Assembly (NCBI GenBank): GCA_035041965.1
Contig: JAPYMA010000669.1
Coordinates: 62,001-126,000, forward strand
Direction: 5' to 3'
Length of the DNA: 64,000 nucleotides
From: Anisakis pegreffii
Taxonomy: Eukaryota; Nematoda; Chromadorea; Rhabditida; Anisakidae
Notes under the pieces: generated by a model
Seen by the model: the letters and a program-made list of their open reading frames with translations, nothing else
What the model was told of the DNA's origin: nothing
Database searches by the model: none
Shown here: one piece after another, positions 1 through 14,459 of the stretch
Numbering within the stretch: the stretch's first letter is position 1
Layout: every line of letters begins with the position of its first letter
Position numbers and translations under genes: made by a program

Positions 1-1411
1 TCGATCACATCCAATTCGGTCAGCTTTATCGCATTCACATCGTCACTTGCACTGAAATTTATCATTAGCAACACTAATATCACCATTAAATCCATATAAT
101 CATCACTACATTATTCTATCATTACTAGTGTTAGGGTCGTTGTCAATTTTACTGCTATTTTTGCAATCCTTGTTCGTACGGCTATGGTTATTAATACTAT
201 TACTTCTTATTTCTATCATTATTATTAATTCATAACATTAGTTGCTTTCGTCATTACGACTGCCCTTCTTCCCATCATTACTATTGTTATCGCTGTGTCT
301 GGAGGGCAAATAGAAACTTGAACAACTCCTCAGTCGCAATAGAGATTCGAATGATTGATAAACGGAATCAACCTCGTCTTCTTATTCTCGTCATCAACTG
401 TCGAGAGTGTTTGAAATGTTCCACACAACTGATCGACTAGCATCTTCAAAAGCATGCAACCTCCCGCAGAAATCGATAAACACTTTCCGCCGATGGTAAC
501 CCTTCAAAGGAAGATATTATCGCTAGACGCAACAACCAAAACATCGTTCTTTCGTTGATCAAACGAAACGATCTAAAATACTTTCAAAAATGTTTTTCGC
601 TATTCACCATGTGCTCTAAAGGCAACAATCAAACATATCAATCACAAGTAAACTATCTCAATTCAACACATTAATTTTGACAGCGATAAAAGACCGAAAA
701 TCAAACAATGTTCAAAGAAGCGACATAAAGAGATTCAATGTTACAAATTGTTTTCGTGTTGAAACTTCAAAATTAAAAGAAAGATATAAAAATTTGCTGA
801 AATTATGTGACAAAAAATGCAAAAAAATGAATGAATGAATGAATCAAAAGGTGTGTATTCTATCGTTGGTGAACATAAGGTGAGAACAAGCGTAATGCAG
901 CACAAAAAGCACTGCTCAAAGCATCCAGGCAACTACTGCAAAACGTATCGCTCGAAACAGATTACAACGCAAATCGCTCACATCTGCTGCTGTACGGACC
1001 CAATCGTGGCTCAATGCAAAAATCGGTTGTAATGCAGAACATCGAAACGATAACAAAAGCAACGAGGTTGTGATAGAAGCAACTGAACGATTTAATAGAT
1101 TTATGTGTGTGTGCAGTGTTCGAGCATTCATTCAATCGTGATCATTGTGAGTCGAGTAAGCGATGTATGATTTTGCTTGAATGCCGCTAATAAATTCACA
1201 TTTTACACTGTACTCTTCGAAACTGTTTCACATACGTATACACTTGATCTTTGCAGCAGCTAGCTTAAGGAAAAAGTACAGTCAAGAAGGCTAACGCAAA
1301 AGAGCATCGTGTCCCAGTTAAATATACATCTTACACATCATAGCTGAATTATTTGAGAACAACTAACGCAATTATTATGCAATGTTGTACTGTATTAAGT
1401 AATAATTGGAA

Positions 1412-1503
1412 ATAGTAATCAGTAATAAGCATTCATAATTATAGATACGCAGATTTAGTACTCATAAAATAGTAATCGGTAATAAGCATTCATAATTATA
1501 GAT
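1412..1503. repeat. 35-bp direct duplication
   Basis: Positions 1412-1446 and 1469-1503 are the same 35 bases with one A/G difference. Both run from ATAGTAATC through TAATAAGCATTCATAATT to ATAGAT. They are separated by 22 bases. This is a local tandem-type duplication with no coding content. Confidence 0.85.
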
Positions 1504-2560
1504 TTAATGCTCATAATAAAACAGTGCTCAAATAAACGACAAGACATGGCTACTCGACTAGCGGTTGCTTACCACGAGGCAGTATTTGTTTATCAATAAA
1601 TAACATCAAAGATCGTTACTATCAAATTATCACTACATTTTACGGTTGGCTGGATTATTCGCTAGATTATTCGTAATGTATGGAAAAAAGACGTATGGTA
1701 CGAAAGAATTTATGAGATGAACGACTTTTTGAAGCTGATCTGGACGTGTAATATTTGCACTGATATCGTTCATTTGCTTCGCACAACGAATGTTTCGTCT
1801 CTTTAACAATGAAGATGATTTTAGCAATAGGAAAATCATCAGTTTAATACTATTGCATTAAACAAATGCATGAATAGAAATGAATTTTTGTCTGAAAGGC
1901 AGAATTAATGTAACAAATACTTCTCGGCAAACAACGACTACATCATGAAATCAATTCCACATCAGACACTTGAAAAGCGTGTGGAACTGAAAATCGTATT
2001 GAACTGAAAGTATTTGAGGTGAAAGAAAGTCACCACACTGAATACAAGTGAAAAGACGACAATAGGGAGAGGTTCGTAAAATATCTTTCTGAGAGTTTAA
2101 TGCTTTACGAAATTCGAAACTGACACATGAGTCAGCGTGCGTTTGCAAAAGTTGGTTGATTGTATTTTGTAGCTGTCATTTGAGAGTTAAACTCTGATCA
2201 AGGAAGCATCGATTAACGCCTCAAAAGTGATAAGTGGAAAGCAGCAAAAAATAATAAGAGCGATAAGATTGCGTCACAAAATGTTTCGAACGTTACAGAC
2301 ACATTTCAGAAAGGTCTAAATTTGGAAACTGATACAATTCCATAAGAAGGGAGTATTGTCTTTACATGAAATAATTATTAATGAAAAATTCATGATGTCA
2401 CTGACTGAATCAAGCAATCGTTATTCATCATTCTAAACATTATTCATTGGAAAACAACCCACGAGTATGGTGAAATGAGGAAATCGCTCGTCAGAGCATG
2501 AATGCGAATGCTAAAAAAATCGCAAAATAAACAAACGGGAAAGATGATAGTCAAAGGGAA

Positions 2561-2782
2561 ATGAATAGGCCAACAACTGTGAATTGCTCACAGCCAGCTG
2601 GTGGTGACTCGCTTCGAGTTTACGAAACAGCCTTTTTCGGAAGGGGAAATGACAGCTGCTTACGAAACATCCATCTCGTTGATGAGTTGGATGTGTTGCT
2701 TTTATTCGGCTCTTACGTCAAACACCAAAAAAAAGTAATGCAAACGCCCTATCTGATGAGCAAGAAAAGTGTTCCTCGTTGA
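2561..2782 (+). CDS. Unrecognised 73-codon ORF, possible exon
   Basis: This is an open frame from ATG to TGA with a protein-like composition and more purine-first codons than the alternative frames. No domain, signal peptide or membrane segment is recognised. No convincing acceptor or donor defines it, and no neighbour can be joined to it. It is kept only as a possible coding piece in an otherwise empty region and may be a chance ORF. Confidence 0.15.
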   Translation: MNRPTTVNCSQPAGGDSLRVYETAFFGRGNDSCLRNIHLVDELDVLLLFGSYVKHQKKVMQTPYLMSKKSVPR

Positions 2783-5091
2783 AAGAAATGAACGCAATGG
2801 AAAGAAAGCCAAACAAAGTGAGAATTTCTTCATCCAGAATCCAATAGTTTTAACGGTAAATTTTGTGGAAGGCTAAAAAGGCTAAACTGAAATAAATTCA
2901 ACTGACTGTATTAAGCGAATAATTGAGCGTTATACTAAAATCGTTGAAAAATGCACGCATTAACGAGTTTTTATGCAGTTGTCAATGTAGTAAGTATTCA
3001 AGAAGATGGTCGGTGGATTACTTCTTAGACAGAAACCATAATAGAACTTTACAATAAAACATGTTTCGCGTCAACGTCCTCAGCAACAAATGAGATCGGA
3101 CGGTTAGAAGTCGATCGATGACAACTACAACAAACATCCACTTCAAATAAAATGAGGATGACATGAAATGAATCATGAAGAATCGATCTGCTGAACTGAT
3201 ATAGTTCGTTGTGCTGCCATGGAAGGGAAAGAGACAAACAAAAGGAACAAGAAAGAAATCTTCCTTTGTTCATAGTCGTTTGTTTCCTTCCCTTCATATC
3301 AGACTGATTTTGCAAGGTCAATCACGCTACTCACGCATAATAACCCAAAGCGATCTTATATGAACTGAATATGAATATGAATCGTGTTGTTATGATTGTT
3401 GTTATTCGACTATGAACGGCAAAATTTGGCCATTCATCCATCTATGGAAACGTCAATAAATTGATGTATTTATTCACTACTCATTCATCTATTATTGACA
3501 TATTGAACATTTGTTTAAGCTCATTTCACTCTCTCTTCCTATTATTGCTCGTTTAGCATTCGTTGGGTGCTGCTAGCTGCTGTTGGTTGGCTCACATGTG
3601 GAACGTGTAATGAAGAGGATCTATTCGATTTTCGATGGTATTATATGCGATTATAAAAGCCATTTCAGTAATCTATCGCACTCTATCATTTTCAAGTACA
3701 GATGGTAAAGGCTTTTTTACCATCAGTATTCCTATCCACTTCAAGCTGGGAACTTTTTCGTCTTCGGTTTTAAAAAAAATTTTACGACGCATTCAATGGA
3801 ACAGGGAACAGAGTGTAAATGAGAAACACATGAAGCCATTAAAATACGACTTCTACAGCAAATGTTGAATAAATAATACTGTCGATCGGTAACACATCGT
3901 CTTGACAAATTAATCCACATGCTGAAACAACTTGGCTTGCCCCAAGCAGGCTGCACAAGAAGCAGCAATCGAAGACATGAGTGGAAATAATCAGGGTAGG
4001 AATTCGCCGAAGTATACCATTTAAAGATGTATTTTAATTGGAGAATCTGATGCAGTTCGTAACTAGCAACAGACTGAAGAAAATGGATTGAAATTTCACA
4101 GTGACCAGACAGAGTTTATATGAAGACGCTGACGGTGGTATAATATGGCTGATATCATCATAAATTTCTATCATTTATGCAAAATATTTATATGCAATTT
4201 CATGAATTTTATCGTTGCTTTGATAAGTCTACGTAAGCATACATATATCATCGCAGCAGACTGTGCAAGCATAAACAAAGCAAGAAAAACATTTCTTTAA
4301 AATGCTTGCTTGATGGAAGAGATTTCGCTCATGATATAAGAAAAAAAACGATCGTTTATGATTTCATATCATCATAAATTTATGATTTCATTCAAACAAA
4401 CAAAGAATCATTCCGATTAACAACAACAACAACACAAATCGCTCGCTCCAAAGTGCATTAGAAACGACGACTAAAAAGCGTTTTCAAAATTCGTCGTTGA
4501 ATGAGAGAAATAACTGAAAATGCATGAATGTATGTGTGCTCGATAATGCCATTAATTGCGTACGAATCCTCGTGGTTGTGAACGATGAGTTTGGCCGTCA
4601 ATGACAAATTGAAATTAAAACTTTACTCAAAAATTCATTCAACCAATCAAAGACCCAAATCGCACTTACCAATTCTCAAAAAAAACGTCGATGTTGTCGC
4701 TATTGTATTCCGTGATCAACAATCGACGACGAATTCCATCGTTAGCGTAATTATTCAGTAACTGAAATGCATTCATTGATTTGCTATATAATGCAAAATC
4801 AATTCAAATTTTTAGAGAATGGCAAACACTCATTATGTTGATGCGTTCGCACAATATAATGACGTTAATTATTATTGTAATGATGACCGTAATAATGAGA
4901 GCAAAAGGTTCGTGTTAATAATGACGATAATGAATGATGCTGTTATTAGTTAACATGTGAAGATTTAATCGGATGGGAGGATGTTTGAACACAGAAAAGT
5001 GCTTAGTTTGATCTTTGAACTCTTGAAGATATATAGTAAACATCTTGACCAATGAACCAATTTTTCGATTTTTTTGGTTACTATTTCGAGC

Positions 5092-5239
5092 GCAAGCAAT
5101 CGATTGCTACGGGGAGGGGATTGACCTAGATAACCTAGATTGCTGGAAGCGAAATGAGTTAGAGTACAATTACGGTTCGCCGTCCGAACCAAACGAGAGC
5201 ATGGATCGCGAAAACGCAAGAATCGCTGTGCTAGAGTAA
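5092..5239 (+). CDS. Candidate terminal exon of an unrecognised gene
   Basis: An acceptor-like site (ACTATTTCGAG) precedes a 49-codon frame ending in TAA. The frame reads AQAIDCYGEGIDLDNLDCWK at its start and is acidic. About two thirds of its codons begin with a purine, against about 40% in the overlapping antisense frame, which favours the plus strand. The frame can be extended back to an ATG at 5045, giving 64 residues. No family is recognised and no upstream exon could be joined. Confidence 0.25.
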
Positions 5240-8200
5240 CGCTGGTAATCAGCAATCGCTAGTGAAATGAGTGAAGGAAACCATTATCGAATGGAAGCGT
5301 TGTTCGAATTTATCAGTCCAATGAGCACAGAAAAATCGCAAACAACCACAAAAATAATAATAATAACAAAATGAACGAGACAACTTTTATTGCAAATTAT
5401 GTTCATTGACTGTGTACAAACAAATGAATGGATTAATAGAAAATGACCAAAGTTCAAAACGCATTCATTTTTCATTCGTCCAGACATCGACAAAAAGTTG
5501 ATAGCACTGGGTGAGCATGTGAGCATCAATATATTACTCGTAGGCCAGTCGAACCGGTTATAATTCCGATCCAGCTTGCTGCCTTCAGGGCTACTCTACG
5601 ATTAAACGATTATAATAGTTCACTTGATTGTTTATCTTCATCTTATCAATAATCTCAACCATCTTTGTTATAGTATCAAACAGTAACAGGAGCAATTGTA
5701 TTCAATAATTGGATATTAAAATAAATGAATTTTGAATTTCTTGTTTCAAAAAAAAATTCTCAACGTATCTTCAGAGTTCACTTCCATATAAAATCATAAT
5801 TCAAATGAATAAAATTTTAAGTATTCAACAAGCGAAAAATATGCTTGATTAGCATTACATTTGAACAGGAGTTAAGTCATTTTATGTAATTTTTGTTTTT
5901 ATCTGTATGTTTGTTTAAAATTCAGTTTTGATTAAGCGAATTGCAGCTGTTATTCATTTGAAGGGTAGAAAAAAATTTTCAAAAATGTTTTGTGATGCAG
6001 CAAAAAACAAATAATTACTGGACAGTTGAACACTAAAATCCACATCGAGCAGATGTTCAATGTTTTTATGAGCTTTAAAAGTTTTCACTGTCTGTTCGCG
6101 GTTTTCTATTTTTCTTTTTTTTCAGCAAGTAACATCAAGCAATTGGGAATTTTCTGAAGAAAGAAATACACATCCGGAATGAAACAGTATAATGACATTC
6201 TTGATCACCTATTGCTTACTATTGTAGCCAAATTAACTGATCAATCTGTTGATCAATCTGTAATGTTATCAGATCAGTCGAGTTCTAGTAAAGCATTCAG
6301 CTGAATTGCTCCACTGGAGGTTCGACTCAGACTTGTAAGGAAAGGTGTTACTTACTAGAGAATACTGCGTGAAAGTCGTTGAAAAAGTCGAGCTCAAATC
6401 AGTGTCATGCAATGCTTTGATTCATATCCATTACAGTTATGTCTGAGCAATTGTTTATGTTACTTATCAGAGATTAGTACAAAAACATGAGTGGATTAGA
6501 AGGAGATGATAGACAATGTGAAGTGATTTCATGAGATGATTTCAAGATGATGATCTTAACGATGACATAATGTCAAACATTGTTATGATTAAAGAAACGA
6601 TCGCGTTTGTTCAGATTGCAAAGAAATGACTTGATCTGAAGGCAAGATTAGCGCATGCCTTCAAATCATTCACTGGGGATATCAGAGCGAGAAAAAAAGA
6701 TTCGTTCCGATGGCTTGTGTAAGACAACGAAATATGATTTCAAATATATTTCCACTGCTATCGTTCATTGAAACTATACTGCACGAACGTCGTAACGAAT
6801 GATATTATAGACTAATGCGGCAAGCAATAAAATTTGTTGCTAATTAATAGAAGCAATGAAATGAGATCATAAAAAACAAAAAGTATTTCATTAGCGCTTG
6901 AAGCAATACTCTTGAAGTATACGGAAAGCAAACGAAAAATTTTATCTCAAATAAATTTCTCGTGAAAAAAGTAGTGCATTATTCAGATAATGTTAGAAAC
7001 ATGTTTTGAGACTGATACTACCGAATGCATGAGACTAATCGAAATGTTGCATCGAATACGAATTCAGTTCGACTAACAGCATTCGTTCACCATTTCAAGA
7101 GTATTCGTTGAATGCCAATGAGTGCAAAGGACAATGGCTTAGAAAACAAAAACAACGATAAAATGAATTTTATCGACATCAACTTCTAGTCATAACGGAT
7201 TCAGTTGAAATTTTGTTTCAATTAAATGATTTGTGAATCTTTCAAAAATTTTGTTCTTTTTCTCAGGGATACTCAACAGAATATTTCTAGTGGACGTCTG
7301 CAAATAAAATGACTAAATAGGACGTGACGTTATGCTAAAAGAATTGAACGGAAATAAACACTACAGTAAAATTTTAAAAAAACGGTTCAATGAATGCCTA
7401 TCAACTGCAAAATTCACGGAAGAGTGACGAGTGAATTTTTAGGCTAATTGCAGTTGACACTCAACGATACAATTTCAAACGTATAAATTAGCGCAGATTC
7501 TGAACCTGAAAAAAATTGCAGACAAAAAATCTCGAAAACATCACTTTGCTTGCGCAATGTGGGTGATTTGCAAGCATAGCGATCGCGAGAAAATGCTCAA
7601 AGTTAGTAGCGTTCTTAATTATGGCTAAACCAACTCATGCGATAGTGATAATTAGAGGCGGTGAAATTCCAGGAACTCATCACTTCATATAGGATAAGAA
7701 GACTCTGTACAAGGAAGTGCTAGTATACAATTGTCGCAAGCAAACTAACTGATATGAATATTGGCCGAGAATGAATCGGTAAGATAACGAACGATGCCAC
7801 ATGGCGGCGTGCAATGTAAGACGGCAATAAACGAATGAAATGATAGTTACAAAGTGACACGGATTCGCACAAAGGAACACTGCTTTTTGGTGTTGATGAG
7901 GAAATTGCCTCAAAAAAGTGCTTTGGGTCTCTGCATCTGTATTAACCATGTATCATCGTGAATAGTCACAGATTACATTTGGACACTCGTAAACATTTGT
8001 TGCTGCTGCTGCTGCGAAAAGTGATCATCGATGCCATCAGATTAATCACTCAAAACTTGTTGTTATGTTCTTTAATCAATCAAACCCATCATGCATCAGT
8101 GTGAATGAACTTCATATGATTCAGAGCGCATCTGATTGAGTCTCATGATTTGTTCCGAACTGTTTTTTTCATTCCGAACGACTACTGCTCATCGCATGAA

Positions 8201-9517
8201 AGTGGAAATAAAACAAATTGGACAGAATTGAAAATGGCCATTCAAACAATTCGATTACGAAAACAATTTTGCATGGAAATATGATACTGATTGCTGAAAA
8301 TTGTGCGAGTTGGTGCAATTTGAGTGCGTGCGGTATCAAGTGTACGTAGAGACGTGGTGGGTGCAGCAGAAAGATCTAATTTTTGAGTGATGCATGAATA
8401 ATTATATCTAATGGGAAATTGAATCAGTCTGATGAAATATGACGAAACCGAAGTGAGTCGGTAATTTAACGACGACGAGTGATTCTCTTTTGGATGTACT
8501 TTCATGTGGTGTATATTTCTGAATGACACTTTTTTTCAGCACAACGATGAATCAAAAATTCATATTCATCGTTGGCTGGTTTTTATTCAGTTCAGAGTGG
8601 AAAAAACTGGTTCATTCACATTCGAATATGAATGTTATTTCGGAATGACTTGCATGGAATATATGAGAAGTGCAGAATGAATAAAATATTTGAAAAATCG
8701 AGAAACGATTCCGATGAAACGATCATTTCAGCTATATAAATGCAGTCAAAATTATGCGTCTGTCTATCGTCCACTGAAAAAAAAAACGAACGAAGAATAA
8801 TTTCTGATGGTATTTTTTGCAGCAAATGTTGTGTGACAGAGAAATTTTGATTTCGCAACCCCATCAACACCTCCACAATAATCTATCAAAAATTCATTTG
8901 GAATGTGGTATTTCGAAGAAGATTCGCGGCAATCAATCATTGAAATTGCCTTCCTGAAGTGCCGTACCGTTGGTTCTGATAACATTTTGAATCGCAATCG
9001 TGATTTCGTCACAACTTGTGGCATTAATTTGTGAATGATGAATCGGCTGCATACCAAACAAAGACATTACTATCAATCATTGTTGAATGCACTCGATGCT
9101 GAGCTGTTTTTTTAATTCCGGATCGGTCCGGTTTGGGTGAGAAAAAATGGTTGCTTAAAATCTCGTTGAAAACAAGTGCGACTGACAGTGGTCCCTGATC
9201 ATTTCCCTAAAAACAAAACCTTCGGAAATTTTTACAGTCAGACGATTGCAGTTCAGTTTCGATATCACATAGCTAAATTTGCAGTAGACAGCGGGAAGAT
9301 TTGAAACCGTTAAGAAACGGGAGCAACGAATAAATTCGCAATAAAGGATAAGCACACTGTGTGAAAGCAACAATTACACGAAGTTGAATGATATTGCCAG
9401 AATATTTTACAGTGCTGGATTTTAGAGTCTTGAATATTAATGCATTGCAACAAGGTTTCACACACTTAATTGCCTGTTCACGACCTGTTGTTCAAGTGAT
9501 GAATGCATATTGCAGCG

Positions 9518-9651
9518 TTGAATTGCTAGCATTTGGGAGAATTCGACGAAAACTGGAAGCATTTCAATACAAACTGAATGCAAGTGATAAACGAACAAAC
9601 CTTGAGGAATGCATTGATACTGCACAGATGTTCAATAAGTACCAAAAGTAA
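9518..9651 (+). CDS. Candidate terminal exon of an unrecognised gene
   Basis: A consensus-like acceptor (CATATTGCAG) leads into 44 open codons and a TAA stop. The piece contains GRIRRKLEAFQYKLNASDK and has a high share of purine-first codons. The same frame is open back to an ATG at 9388, so an 87-residue single-exon reading is also possible. The basic, leucine-spaced text could be helical. No domain is recognised and no partner exon was found. Confidence 0.25.
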
Positions 9652-12600
9652 TTTGACGAGAATTAGAGCCGAAAGTGCTACAATCACGATCATCATAATA
9701 GGATAATTATGCTAGTCAATTTTCTGCTTGTCAACCCAGCATATCTGATTGATTGTCAGCGTCGATTCTGATTGCTTGATGACAGCCACTCCGCTTATTC
9801 ATCAACAATCATCTCGAATTCACTGATCACTGAAATCAAAAATCTAAAATCATTTAAAATTAAACTGATAAATGTTCATTTGGCGTCTCTGTTACTCGAA
9901 CTGATCAACTGCTCAAAATTTATAAGCATTTGATATCTTAACACTAGATGGGATGAAAAATAACTTCATTGAGGATTCGTTTCAATAAAGTAGAAATATT
10001 TTCGCTATCCCAACAAATTTGCGACAGGTCGAGAATTGGAGATCATCTTTTTGTGATTATTCAGTGCCAAGCTTGGTTATCACTTATCCAGCGATGAGTA
10101 ACTACTGATCAGATAAACACATCAACACTCGTAATATCGTGCTCGATCCTCATCGAAACTAGTTTTGCAGTTGAGAACGAGGAACATGTGAGCAGCTCTC
10201 ATCAACACTGATTGGCTACCAGTGATTCCTAGACAACTTGTAATTATTTGAGATAGGAAAAATGAAATATTCAGAAAAAAGTTCAGCAGTCAAAGTCATC
10301 TTCTATTATACCGCTGATTCAATTAAATATCGATGGATGCCAATCCGCTAAAGTCAGATGATAGGTAATTCAACGGATAAACAATCATAATTTTTAGGTT
10401 CGAAATCGCAATGATATTTTCAATAATATGACAAATACACTTCGAATGACCAATTCTATTCAATCAGCAACTCCAAATAAACCGTTATTATTGTGGCAGT
10501 CTCAATAAGAGAGTAATGATAATGGTTCTGAGTGTTGGTTGAAAGAATTTTGTGAGTAGTTTGAAGTGAGCGATGAGAACGGGTGGAACTTGGAATGGGT
10601 GACATTCTCATCAAATCGAATCGAATTCAAATCAAACGAACACGATAATAATAACGATGCAAATAGGCAAATCGAAGGAGTGCAGCTGCTGACTGGCTGA
10701 CTCTTAAGAATTACGACGACGACGACAACGGCGATACAGCAACAGCCACCGCACATGATCGAATTTAACAGTCATAATACGTTTAGTGCAATCAAACCAT
10801 ACAACAGCAACTTATAATCGTTAGCTGCTACGTTTAATAGATACTCTGTCTTCTGTACTTTGGATTTGGTATTTTTCCATATTTTTTCAAGCACTTTTTT
10901 CTTCAAACTGTTGAACATTTCGATGAAAAAATGCAATGGAAGCAATACAGAACGCTACATGTCCTATTATCTGATTACGATTGGTGCATTTCGGCTCGAT
11001 TAGGTTCGTTTCAAGCAGATTTTGCTTCAGTGAAGTCATATGATAACGCTATGCATGATTGCTGTGCATTATCTGCTTTTGTTTGTTGCATATTCCGTCA
11101 AAATTGAGTGAGTGTTTTGAGTGTACTGATTCCGTGCTCTAATTAAACTGCCCTATGACTCGATGATTCCGGTTAGCACTGCATTTTATAAGCTAAGCTG
11201 TTGAACTGGTTAAGAAGTTTTGGTTACTGTTTTTGTTTGTATTCGATTTTATCGGAATAAAACAAAGCAGCTATAAAATTGAAGGTGAAGGATCACAATA
11301 CAGCTTTTTAAACAGCAGCGCGGAACAGAACAAACTCAGTACCTGAAGAGAACAGGAGAGCTTCTAGAAATAAGAGCATATAACAAAACTAAACGAAACG
11401 TTTGAAAAGACAGAACAAAGCAGTTTGCCGAGAGTGTGAAACAAACATTATTTGTTTTGACTCTCCTGTGATGAAAGTCCTGATATATCCAAGTCTACTA
11501 ACGGTATTCTGTGGAGGTATGGATTTCCTACAAATAACTTGCACAATATATTAACAGGACCTGCCCCATGCGATTTTTTCAAACATTCAGTATGGGGTTT
11601 TCGATGAAATTGAGCGCACAGAACATTTGAATCATGCTTATAACTTCATCTTAACAGTGCTCAGATAGATTCCCATATGTTTGAAGTTAACGACGTATAA
11701 TGAAAGATAACTGTTAGCGAGCTACACCACAAAAGGAAACACCAAAACGATTAGTAATAAAATTGGAGTCTGCTGTGATGTTTTTGATATGTTTGCTTTT
11801 ATTTACGTGGGAATTACATGTCTTGACAAAAATAATTCCACAACGGAGGTTAACGTCCAGAATGAGGATGTGTTCACGTCAACATTACACGAACTTCAGT
11901 TCGCTGATACAGTGCGCATAAATTCATTCGAGTGAGTTAGTGATCGTGGTGTGAATGTTCTTCGCTTTTAGATGCTCACCACTAATTTGGGTACATCTTA
12001 GCGATTGATGGTTCGATGATGGACATGGACATTTTTGTGGAGGTGTAGTATGTCAGCAGATAACACTTGTGCTGTCATATTGATAAGTGACAAATGTTTA
12101 TATAGTCAGCAGATAACTATCATATCAATCGAATACAACCATACCTTAGCGTTAGCACACACCTCGTTGTCGGTTCATTTTCGTTAACGGCTTCGAAACT
12201 GCTCTGAATTGCTTCAATTCAACTTCCCTAGATATTCATCCAAACAGCTGTGGTACTGTTGAAAGTGATAGTTTACTTTTTTGAATAGTTTTAATATGAA
12301 ACGTTCTCAAGGGGAACGTTGTTGTTTTATTCACACAATGTGTTGTTTCTTTATTCACTGTGTACCTCAAGTTTGTTGAACGTACGAAGATTTCTCCTAA
12401 TTTTAATATCACCGTCAATGCATTCAGCTGTTATTTAGTAGTTATCTGGTCAGATATGCAAGCTGATTGCCAGTTTGATGGTCGTTTTAAAAAGACGTTC
12501 GCTTTTTTCTCGGTTCCGAAATGAAAACTGAGTGATGTTATCTGGTAAAACGGAACTAGTTGACGTGATAGAGAGCTTTTAACAGGAGCTTTACTGCTTC

Positions 12601-12711
12601 TGCATATGGCTCCCACTGATTAGTACTAATAAATTTGTAGTACGTAGGATGTTCAACTGGGCACGAGATTATAAAGCAGTCTGCTAAAATTACCATCATC
12701 ACTCAGAAAGC

Positions 12712-12993
12712 TTAGTTGATGTGGCACAATTCAAAGACAGACGAAATCACCAAAGCGATGCCATTCATCATGTAGTTGAGAATAAATTTTTGCTGAAAAC
12801 AAGTATCTGCGGAAGTGAAACTTCCAACAACTGATTCACAAAAAAAAATCTTTCTATCACCAGACACAACAAACGAATTCATTTGTTCTATGAAACTTCG
12901 TTTCACTACTCTTTCAACAAATCCCACGTGCAGTATACTGAATAACTGTTCCGATTGTAATTTTGGGCATTGAGCGTAATTTTCAAAATCCAT
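12712..12993 (-). CDS. Unrecognised 93-codon ORF
   Basis: This uninterrupted minus-strand frame runs from ATG to TAA and is one of the longer frames in the gene-poor left part. It begins MDFENYAQCPK and mixes charged and hydrophobic stretches. No family, signal peptide or clear membrane span is seen. It lies about 0.5 kb upstream of the first candidate exon of the bZIP locus, on the opposite strand. It could be a small gene, an exon or a chance ORF. Confidence 0.25.
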   Translation of the reverse strand: MDFENYAQCPKLQSEQLFSILHVGFVERVVKRSFIEQMNSFVVSGDRKIFFCESVVGSFTSADTCFQQKFILNYMMNGIALVISSVFELCHIN

Positions 12994-13530
12994 TCCATAT
13001 ACTCTTCCATTACAACAACAATGATTCTCAACAGTATTCTATTGCATTGTTTTTCCACACTGAACATTATTGCATTGAAAGGAGCAGAATTTAAATGAAG
13101 AAATCGTTTTCAAGTTGAATATATCCATGTTGATTATTTATCGTTAGAACATTTGATTTCTCACGAAAATATGTTGAGCGCTTAGTTTATTACAAGTGTT
13201 ATGAAATCTGTTCCACACGTTTAGCAGACTGTTCTGTTCTGTTCTATTCCACCTTTCAGTCGTTCTTTTCCTTGAAGTAGAACTCGAATAAAACAAGAAC
13301 AGAGCAGTTTGATTGTTCTGTTCCGCTTAGAAACATCATTGAATTATGTGGGCACTCATTTAGTACAATCAATTTTAGATGTTTTCGACCAAGTAGATTA
13401 TTTGGTCGATGTGGGTTAGTGAGGAGAATTGATGTGTATTAATTGATATTGAATGTGCAGTGAACGAGTCAATCGAGTCAATTTTGAGTGAGCGAAAAAT
13501 ATTTGGAGTGAAAGTGAATTCGATGCGAAG

Positions 13531-14459
13531 ATGACAACTGCTTTCGGTGCAGATGACCTTATCAAACGCTCTCTGTTCGCGTCGATCATTGGCTTCGGCA
13601 ACAAAAAATCAAAATGTGGCTCTAATTTAAGTAACTACTTTCATTTTTGTGTGTTTCCTCTAAAAAGACGATTTTTTTTGCTCAAAAATTCTCCCATTCT
13701 TATTGTACAAATTGTTCTACACAGTTCCTTTGCATTCAGCAAATCGACTTTTTCTACTTTCGAACGATTCAGACCACTTTTAGATTTCTTGCAATCTTAG
13801 TACCATGCCCCCGTGAAACAGTGATGTGTTTGAGAAGAATCTCGTCGACTCATATTATTGAGATATCCATCAGAAGATGAATTTGTTACCCATCTCAATT
13901 CCGAAACCATATTTTTTTTTGTTTTTTGGAATCTTAGCATCGTCTAAATCGAGCAAACAAAAACTGACGCATGCGCCTCTCAAAACGACTGCAGTTTTAA
14001 GTAACTGAATTCAACATCTAATCTGAAATCCTTCCAGTCAGTTTCTCGCCTAATTAACGGCTGCACTGATCCAATCATTGTCAATCTAATCCTATTTCAG
14101 GCAATGAAACAAACGTCAATGCCACACCGACTAAGAGTAATCGTTCGCGTTCATCCCACTCTGCACCATATACGCATCACACGAATCCATACAGGTCGTT
14201 GGGCGTCGTGCTAAACGATGAAGTTACAGACGGGAGTGTTGCACACGACTACGATAATAATGCGGTATCAGCCGTCAAATGCGTGCTTGAGCATCGCTCC
14301 TCTGACTATAACAACTTCATTTTGAATCGCTCTCAACAAGACATCTATCGCGAAATTGTTCACGAATGTGCTGAACTCGAAAACAAAACTGCCGTTCGTT
14401 TCATTCGTTTTGCTCTACACAATTTTCGACGTCACCTCCTCCTACTGCATGTCCCATAG
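13531..14459 (+). pseudogene. Candidate 5' exons of the bZIP locus, frame broken
   Basis: An ATG at 13531 opens 33 codons (MTTAFGADDLIKRSLF...) to a donor GTAACT at 13631. A strong acceptor CTATTTCAG ends at 14100, and the phase (1 base carried over) agrees with the open frame that follows. That frame contains NETNVNATPTKSNRSRSSHS and is coding-like to about 14395, then meets TAG at 14457. The same frame continues as coding-like text (DCSSPSFDNLFDHGENGN) to TGA near 14594. Further coding-like pieces sit in other frames up to 15650 (for example CEEIHRSHQLNESNAHF). I find no GT-AG intron that repairs these breaks. These pieces may be the N-terminal part of the bZIP protein damaged by indels, a decayed upstream gene, or leader ORFs. 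The entry is typed as pseudogene only because of the unresolved stop. Confidence 0.35.

Larger units (their letters stand above)
1..13530. other. Gene-poor region without a recognisable gene
   Basis: I recognise no domain in this 13.5 kb on either strand. It is AT-rich with many TTCAT/GAATG-type words. The supportable items are a 35-bp direct duplication near 1.4 kb and a few coding-like stretches listed separately (2561-2782, 5092-5239, 9518-9651, 12712-12993). A short CTG run lies near 8.0 kb and a CGA run near 10.7 kb. It could be intergenic DNA or long introns of a gene whose exons I cannot connect. Confidence 0.5.

Noticed and set aside
5520..5600. Possible tRNA T-arm (CCGGTTCGACTGG on the minus strand)
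   Set aside because: The loop is too short and no acceptor, D or anticodon arm can be folded around it.
7560..7700. Resemblance to a small-subunit rRNA stretch (GGCGGTGAAATTCC)
   Set aside because: Only about a dozen bases match by chance; the flanking conserved rRNA blocks are absent.
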